A stretch of DNA of 64,000 nucleotides from the NCBI GenBank assembly GCA_034336665.1, contig CM067589.1:2571290-2635289 (forward strand), given 5' to 3'. How positions within the stretch are numbered: the first letter of the stretch is position 1; every line of letters begins with the position of its first letter. Below, piece by piece: positions 29,700-64,000 of the stretch. Origin of the DNA: Luscinia megarhynchos. Lineage: Eukaryota; Chordata; Aves; Passeriformes; Turdidae. Under the pieces are notes generated by a model that saw nothing but the letters and a program-made list of their open reading frames with translations, did no database searches and had not been told where the DNA came from. The translations under genes were made by a program, and so were the position numbers.

Positions 29700-32600
29700 A
29701 ACCAGAGCCGGGTGAGCAACGCAGAGCAGCTTCCTCTGGAAGTGCAGCGGCCGTGACGGGGCTGGGAAGGGCTGGCAGCTGCCCCCTGCCCGCCTCCTGC
29801 TCCCCTGGGATGCCTGTAGCTCCGTGTGACAGCCAGGGGACCTCACCCCGTCACCCGCTGGTGCCGCATCCTCCTTCCTCAGCACTGTTGTGGGGTCGGG
29901 AATGTCCCGTGGTGGGGGGTTCTGTGTCACCCCTGTCTGGCACTGAGCCCTGGGGCAGCTCAGGGGGTGCAGGAGGTGTTGGGAGGGCGGAGAGCAGAGT
30001 GTGAGGGGTGTCGTGTGTTCAGAGGGGCACGGGGGGGACATTTGGGGTGCAAAGGGGGTGCAGGGTGGGTGCAGGTTGGGATGAATGGCAAAGGCTGGGC
30101 GCAGGGTGGGTGCAGGGGAGCCCAGCAGCTCACGCTGCCCCAGGGGCTCCCCTCCAGCTCCCGGTGGGTGACAGCGGGGTGGGTTCACCCCGGGCGCTGC
30201 TGTCTGGGCGCTTGGCGTGACAGCACCGGGAGGTGAGCTCAGGGGGAAACCGCAGGAGGCCCGGCATGAATCAGCCCCGCTGCTCAGAAACCTTCCTGGC
30301 TCTCCCTGCACCCCCCGGCACAGCCCCCGGACCCTGGAGGGACCCCCAGCCCCCCCGGGAGCGCTGGATGGCGGCGGCAGCAGCTCCGTGTGCCTCTCCG
30401 AGCCCTCCCGCTCCAGGGACCGTGGGGACAGGATGGAGGTGGGGAAGGAAATATTTTTGCATTATCCCCCCTTCTCGCACGAGTTAATGGCACAGCGGCG
30501 GTGGGACCGTGGCCCCGGGGTGATGGCAGCACCTGTGGGACGTGCAGGGTGACATCAAAGCGGTGACAGTGTCTCTGCCTCCCCCCGCTGTGGTTTCTGC
30601 AGATTTGACTAACTTTCTCCGCTTGGGGGGCAGGATGGGGGGGTAGGCGTGACTCTACCCGGTCCCGGGGAGCAACAAGGGGGGGCCCCTGGCACAAAGC
30701 CACAGCTGTGGGAAACGGGGCTGAGGGAGGACAGGACCCCCCTCATACACCCCCAGCCCCACGGTGTCCCCAGTGCTCAGGGGAGCTGCAATGGTGCTGG
30801 GGGAACTGGGGGGAGCAGGATGAGCCCCAGCTCTCAGCGCGGGTGGGGGGCAGAGGGGTTTGGGGGGAGCAGTGGCAGCCCCAGCCCCGGTCCCAGCCTG
30901 GCTCACGGCCGTCCAGGGCAGAGAGAGAAGGAACAGGGAGCTGCAGTGGGTGAGGGGATCCCCAAGGGGTGGGGAACTCCTGGGTTGTGTTTGAGGCTGA
31001 GGAGCATCACCTCCCACCCGGAGCATCCTCTGTGGCCATGGAGCCCAGCACCATGACCCCCATTCCACCACGGCCGCAGCTCCGCAGGGGTTGGAACCGT
31101 GCGGGCTGGAAGTAGATTCTTCTAAAAACAATCGTCTGCTGGGACTTTCCTGTCGCCGGCGTGTGACAATCGCCAGCCGCTCCCCGTGTCCTCGATCCCC
31201 CGAGGATTTATTTCACTGCCAGGTGCCTACTCGCTGCCATGCAAATGTGGCGCCCGATATAACCCGGCTGGAGGGGCTGGAGGCGCAGGTTCGGCTGCTC
31301 CCCGGGGGCTTCACTTCCCTCCCGGCGCAGCCAGGGGGGCATCAGGCGTGACACAAACCTGCTGCCCCGGTCACAGTCGCGGCCCTGTCCCGGTGCTGCA
31401 GAGCTCCCCCCGTGGCGGTGCCGGAGCTGGGGACACTTCCAAAGGCCCTTCCCGCTGTCGCTCAGCACAGAGGTGGCTCTGCTCACCCCCTGCTCCCCGG
31501 ATTTGGGAACCCGACCCACGGCAGGGTGGGAAAGCGCCGGGCCGGCGCGGGCAGCGTGACTCAATGCACGGCTGATGAACTGGGAGCCGGAGGAGGTGGT
31601 GGCAGTGACTCAGTCCTCCCTGTCCCCTCCCGGCACCGACGGGTTTTTGGGTGCTGGAGCGCTCCCCGTGCGGAGCAGGATCCGGCCGGGATGCTCCGAG
31701 GATGCAGACCAGCACCAGGAAGTTTTATGGGATTTTTTGTGCGTTAGGAAGCGTGTTTCAACACGACGACAGGAGAAACGAGTTCCTCTGTGCTCTATCA
31801 CGATTACAGCTATCAGCAGATAAGAATCTCTCTGTCACAACACCAACTGAAAGTTTCTGTAAGCCTTTAAAGGGGTTTGGCTCCAGGAAGGAGAAGGCTG
31901 AGGGGTTTTGGATCAAACCAATTCCTATTAAGGGACGAACCAGCATGGGAAGACGCCGCGGGACTGGCTGTGCCCAGCCCCGAGCCCGCTCAGTCTCACC
32001 CAGCCCTCGGAATCTCCGGGTAGCAGCAGGGGGGAAGATCCCTCAGTGCTTGAGTCGCGCCCAGGCTGGGAAGGAAGTGAAGGGAAAAGAAAAAAAAAGG
32101 ATCCTCTGACTTTCTTCTCGTTTTTTTTTTTTTTTCGTCTCTGTTTCTCAAGCGTGTCCAGCTCTTGCGGCAGAAGGTGTCAGGGGGGAATGAAACAAGT
32201 GCGAACAACGTCAGCCTGGTAAAGCAGGTGCTAAAAGGGCCGGGGGGTTGGTGTGAGCCTCCACCCTCCGCCGCCGGGATGTTTCCATCTGGCTGCCGCA
32301 GCACCCCCGGGAACCACGAGCCCACCCCGCAGCCCAAGCGTGGGGCTGAGCTGCCCCACCCCGCAGCTCTGGGGTTAAATTGTTCCTCTATTAACCAAAA
32401 CTGTGTCCAACACCATTTTCCAGCAGTCAGAGGAGCAGACGATGTTATTTTACACCTCTGGCTGTATCAGTTACTCCACTGAGTGGCTGGTTCTGCTGAG
32501 CACAGCCTCCAGCACGGCTCGGCGCCCCGCGGGGACACAGCCACAGCTTCCATCACACCTGTGGGACTTACAGGTCCCAGAGGTGATGGGCACCAGCAGC

Positions 32601-33180
32601 TCCAGCCCCAGCACTCGTTCCCACACTCCTCAGCCAGCTCTGCTGGTCACTTCCCAGCTCTGTTTTCATGACTGACATTTATTTACCCACATTTTAAAAA
32701 CTTTTGGGCTCGTTTGGTGCCAAAAGCTTCTTCCCTGAGTGTCCCCTGCCCACTCCTGGGGTGTAACTCGTCAGTAAATGAAGAACCAAATGAGATGGAC
32801 ACACCAAGGCACTGGAGAATGCTTCAAACCTGTTCCAGTCCAAAATAACCAAGCTAGGAGCAGAATAAATCAGGCTCCCAAACAGTACCAGTGGTTTTTC
32901 TGTCTGTTTTCCCGGAGCTTGTCCAAGCTCAGAGACCTGCCCTGGACCAGCACAGCCCCTCAACATCCAGACAGGGCCCAGTGGGATTCTCACCTCCCAA
33001 GCCAGCAGCTCCAGGGCAGCACTGTGGGACAGGAGTGAAAGATGGGGCGTGAAGAGACAATCCAAGTGTATTCTTGGATTAATCCATTACCCAACCCACT
33101 TATGGAAAATAAGATTTTTGGATGGCTCCAGGAGACATTTCTCCTTTAAGAACCTGCCTTTGCCTGCCCTCAAGTCAGGA
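29700..33180. other. RDH8-like to IKZF3 intergenic region with base-composition change
   Basis: The first 1.7-2 kb is GC-rich, single-copy and without a supported exon. From about 31.7-32.4 kb the sequence becomes AT-rich, starting with short A and T homopolymers at 32080-32140. I see no gene here. A stretch at about 31100-31330 (ATGCAAAT near 31240) contains a perfect octamer motif, which may be an Oct-factor site. Confidence 0.5.
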
Positions 33181-33200
33181 CATCATCATTATTTAAATAT

Positions 33201-33214
33201 TTTATTCATTTATT
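33201..33214 (-). terminator. Candidate IKZF3 poly(A) signals
   Basis: Two AATAAA hexamers on the minus strand (plus-strand TTTATT at 33201-33206 and 33209-33214), about 1.8 kb after the IKZF3 stop codon. Another lies at 32678-32683. Which one is used cannot be decided from sequence. Confidence 0.45.
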
Positions 33215-35006
33215 GACAATTCTTTGGTCTTGAAAACTAAGGCATTGAAAAGCAAACTTGTCACAAAATTAGAAACTGATAAAGACAACCTCAATGTCCT
33301 AAAAAGTTGGACTTTAAAATGTCAGGGCAACCTTCTCTTTGTTCTCTGGGAATTCTCTCACTCCTGTTCCTTCCCTTTCCTTCTATTTTGTGGACCCAAA
33401 AGCTTGGCTCTTGGGGCTGATCCTTGGTGGAACTGCAGCCTCCCTCACAGGAGGGGCATTGTTCACATTGTGACATGGATGTTCACTGGGGGAGAGCCAA
33501 CCTGCATCTTTGTCATCACGGGGCTCTGGGAAACATCCTAAACCTGCTTTACAGCTCCACACATAACAGCAAAAGAGTTCTCCTCAACCCCAGAGACAGC
33601 AGGATTAGCATTAGGAAATGCTGGATTAGCATTTCCACAGCACTCTGGATACTCAGGCACACTGCAGGCTGATTTATGCCTCTCCAGACCCACCCTTAGT
33701 GGGAAAAAATGAATATGAATTTCTTATTTTGTACCTTAAAATTCAGGGAATAAACAACTGTGCCAAAAGAATTCAGAGGGAGGGATGAATTTCAGTATTT
33801 GACCCTCAGTTCTCCAGCCTTCCCTCAGGGAAGTGATTGGATCACCAGGGATAACACAAAAGCAACACAGCTCTCAAACCACACAAGGGATGCAGAAAGC
33901 CCATCAGAACACTCCTAACTATGAGATACAAAAATACTTTGCAAAGACTAAACCTTCACTCAGCAAAGCTGTTACCAAACCCCTCTCCAGCACAGGGACA
34001 CCGACACAGCTGCAGGGCCATGGGGAGACTCAAAGAACTGTTGTAAAAACCAGCTTCAAAGGGATGGCACCTGCTCAGGGTGTGGAGCTGCACCTCCCGA
34101 GGGCTGTCCTGGTGTGGGTGTGGCTCTCACACACCTGCCTGAGGTCTCACCTGTCCACAGCCAGCCAGGGCCACCCTGTGGGGACATGGATGGCACGGCC
34201 ACATGTCCTGCTGTGAGAGCAAGGCAGAGGCACAACACACAGCACAGCTTCATCCTCCTTCTAGGCACCCATCAGAAAGGAGGAGTTTCCAGCAATGAAA
34301 ATTGGGATTTCCTCCAAGCCACGTGGATAAGCCAACCAGTGACCTCACTGGGTATCCCAAAAATATTTGGGATTGGTATTGTTAAAAAATCCCAACCCCA
34401 AATAGGTCTCATTTCTTATTTTCCTCTTACTGAGTAACTTTAAAGAAAGTCAGCAAGTAAGAAAAATGAAAGTGTGCCACACTCTCGTTAGGGCTTAGAG
34501 GAAAAGCTTTAGGGAGGAATTAATCTCTCCCCTTTCCTGCCCTCATTTTCCTTGTTTTGGTGATGAGCAACTGGGAGGCCATTGGGATTATAACCAGGAA
34601 AAGCTCCTCCAAAACACCTCTGACTGTACTCCTGAGTGAGCAGGGGAATTGGCATGAAAATATTTTGTGCTGACTTAAAGCAAACTCTATAAAAACAAAC
34701 ACAAGTTAAAAATTGAAAACATCGTAAATGGCTCTGAAGTTTCACAAAAATAAAGTTCATATCAAAACCAGTCTCTGCTCCTGGTGTTTCCCACAGTCCC
34801 ACTCACCACAGCAGCCAGGCAAAGATGCTACAGAACACTGAATTATCAGGAAAAACAAATTTAAAAAGTTGTCACCTCCTTGTGACACACTTAAAACCGA
34901 CCTAGAAAAATACTCAAGAAATCTCATTATCCTAATTAAAACCCCAACCAACCAAGCCTCCCCTCTGACAGGAAGCACATCCTTTGACCTTGGAGAGCCG
35001 GTCCTT
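33215..35006 (-). other. Probable IKZF3 3' UTR
   Basis: AT-rich, non-repetitive sequence between the IKZF3 stop and the tandem AATAAA pair. Short open frames here have no recognisable products. Confidence 0.45.
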
Positions 35007-62624
<27,618 letters not shown>

Positions 62625-64000
62625 CTGCAAAAGACAGAAAAGCAGCCTGAGGTTGATATTTATATTATATTAGAAATATTTAGAAGAGTTCACGACACAG
62701 TTGTTACAATCCTATAAATTCCTGTTCTCTTGGCTGAAAGAAAAATTGAAAAAAAAGCATTTCAAAGAAATAAAAACCAAATTAGTATCATGCTTTGCTT
62801 CTTTATATCCTGACCACTGGCCTGTGCGCAGAAAAGGAATTAAGTGTGATTTTCTAACTTCAAAAATTATAGAGCAGAGTACCTTATGCTTTTGATTTAC
62901 TCATTGAGTACCCTGTGAGTACAGTGCAGTTGTGGTAACTCCGAAGGAAATTAATTTCTCTAAAGCACAAAGATATTTTTACATTCCTTTCCCAATACAA
63001 AGGGAAACCCCCATTATCTTCACAAGATCTACTTGGTTTTCATGGGAATGTAAGTCTAATTCCCACAGAGAAATTCCAAAAGGGATCAATTGCTAGGAAT
63101 TTTAAACATTTTTCAGAGGACTACCCCGTGCAGCCTGGTTTCCCAGCGTGCTGGGGGCTCAGCAGAGCTCTGAAGCCAACACAAGCTGCAGGTATTCCCA
63201 TTGCCCACTCCAGTGCCCAAAGTTCAGCTGCTGACTTGAACTGGAGGCACGGACCTGAGCTGTCCCATTATGTCTTTACTCAAGGCCTCCCTGCCTTGAG
63301 ATTTCGCTGTTAGGAGGCTGAATTCTTAACAGAGACACAGTTACCTGCTTCCTTCCTCCTTTCTTTCCTGGAGCTTTTTTTCCCTCTTTATTTTATACAT
63401 GCCATAACATCTTTTATCAGCTTTCAACCTAAAAAATAATACCTTCTGGACCAGGAAAATTTCTTCCTGGCAGTTACATAACAGAAACACCCAGGCAGCG
63501 GGCATGAGGTGTTAACCACGGGTGACATTTACCCCATAATTATCTGTCTTTACCTCCTCTGCATATGGAACTTTTTTGTGGTCTCTGCAACGTTAAAATA
63601 CAAAGCTCTGGTAACTCTCCAACGAGGCAGACTGGTATCAGAAGAGGTACTCCAAAAAAACTGCATGAATAAAGGGGGGGATAATGTGTACAACAAAATA
63701 AAGGCCTTTCATCATAAAGATAGTCATAGAATTAAATGACAAAAAGTTCAGATATTTACTGAATCAATATTTTGAAATAAATTAGAAAGGTCAAGGAACT
63801 GTATAGTTACAGCCCTTAATTTCACATTTTCATTCTGTTGTGCCAGGAAAATTAAGGTACAAACAAGCAAATGGACCAATTTATACAGCAAATAATTATG
63901 AGAAAACATTCTGAGTAAATCAACAAAATTTTCTCTAATACTGATTTTAGCTTTACACCACAATAAGTTGTCCAGAAATGCTGTGGCTGCCCCATCCCTG
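62625..64000 (-). other. IKZF3 first intron, running off the right edge
   Basis: AT-rich. No CpG island or exon with a start codon is seen, so the IKZF3 promoter and first coding exon should lie to the right. The CR1 fragment at the edge is listed separately. Confidence 0.55.
63970..64000 (+). mobile_element. CR1 LINE fragment cut by the window edge
   Basis: TCCAGAAATGCTGTGGCTGC followed by CCCATCCCTG matches the sense CR1 block that reads AGGGGCTGTGGCTGCCCCATCC in other copies. Only 30 bp are visible. Confidence 0.5.

Overview
This is a vertebrate nuclear window, almost certainly from a bird. The gene order PGAP3 / ERBB2 / MIEN1 / GRB7 / (RDH8-like) / IKZF3 matches the human 17q12 ERBB2 block (bird chromosome 27 equivalent). 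The introns are very small and GC-rich, as on avian microchromosomes, and every recognisable interspersed repeat is a 3'-end fragment of the avian CR1 LINE. The species cannot be told from the sequence.

Layout: 1-2502 holds PGAP3 exons 1-3 on the minus strand; the rest runs off the left edge beyond a 1.4-kb polypurine tract. A 1.46-kb head-to-head intergenic region leads to ERBB2 (plus strand, 27 coding exons, 3965-13997, preceded by a six-codon uORF). MIEN1 (minus, 4 exons) converges on ERBB2 with abutting or overlapping 3' ends. GRB7 (plus, 14 coding exons, 20543-25778) follows. A compact six-exon short-chain dehydrogenase of the RDH8 type (plus, 26861-29560) starts under 300 bp after the GRB7 poly(A) signal; to my knowledge it is not part of this block in mammals. 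After about 32 kb the sequence turns sharply AT-rich. IKZF3 (minus) fills the rest with seven coding exons spread over 28 kb; its first coding exon lies beyond the right edge.

Functional links: ERBB2 is a receptor tyrosine kinase, GRB7 an SH2 adaptor that binds phosphorylated ERBB2, MIEN1 a prenylated redox-like protein of the same co-expressed block, PGAP3 a GPI-anchor remodelling factor and IKZF3 a lymphoid zinc-finger regulator.

Most unusual content: the GC-rich half is full of minisatellites inside introns, several beginning at or just after a 5' splice site. The clearest is in GRB7, where the end of an exon plus its splice donor is repeated in tandem about 15 times. Two single-base excesses (ERBB2 exon 11 and GRB7 exon 24727-24844) break otherwise perfect reading frames and look like assembly indels until shown otherwise.
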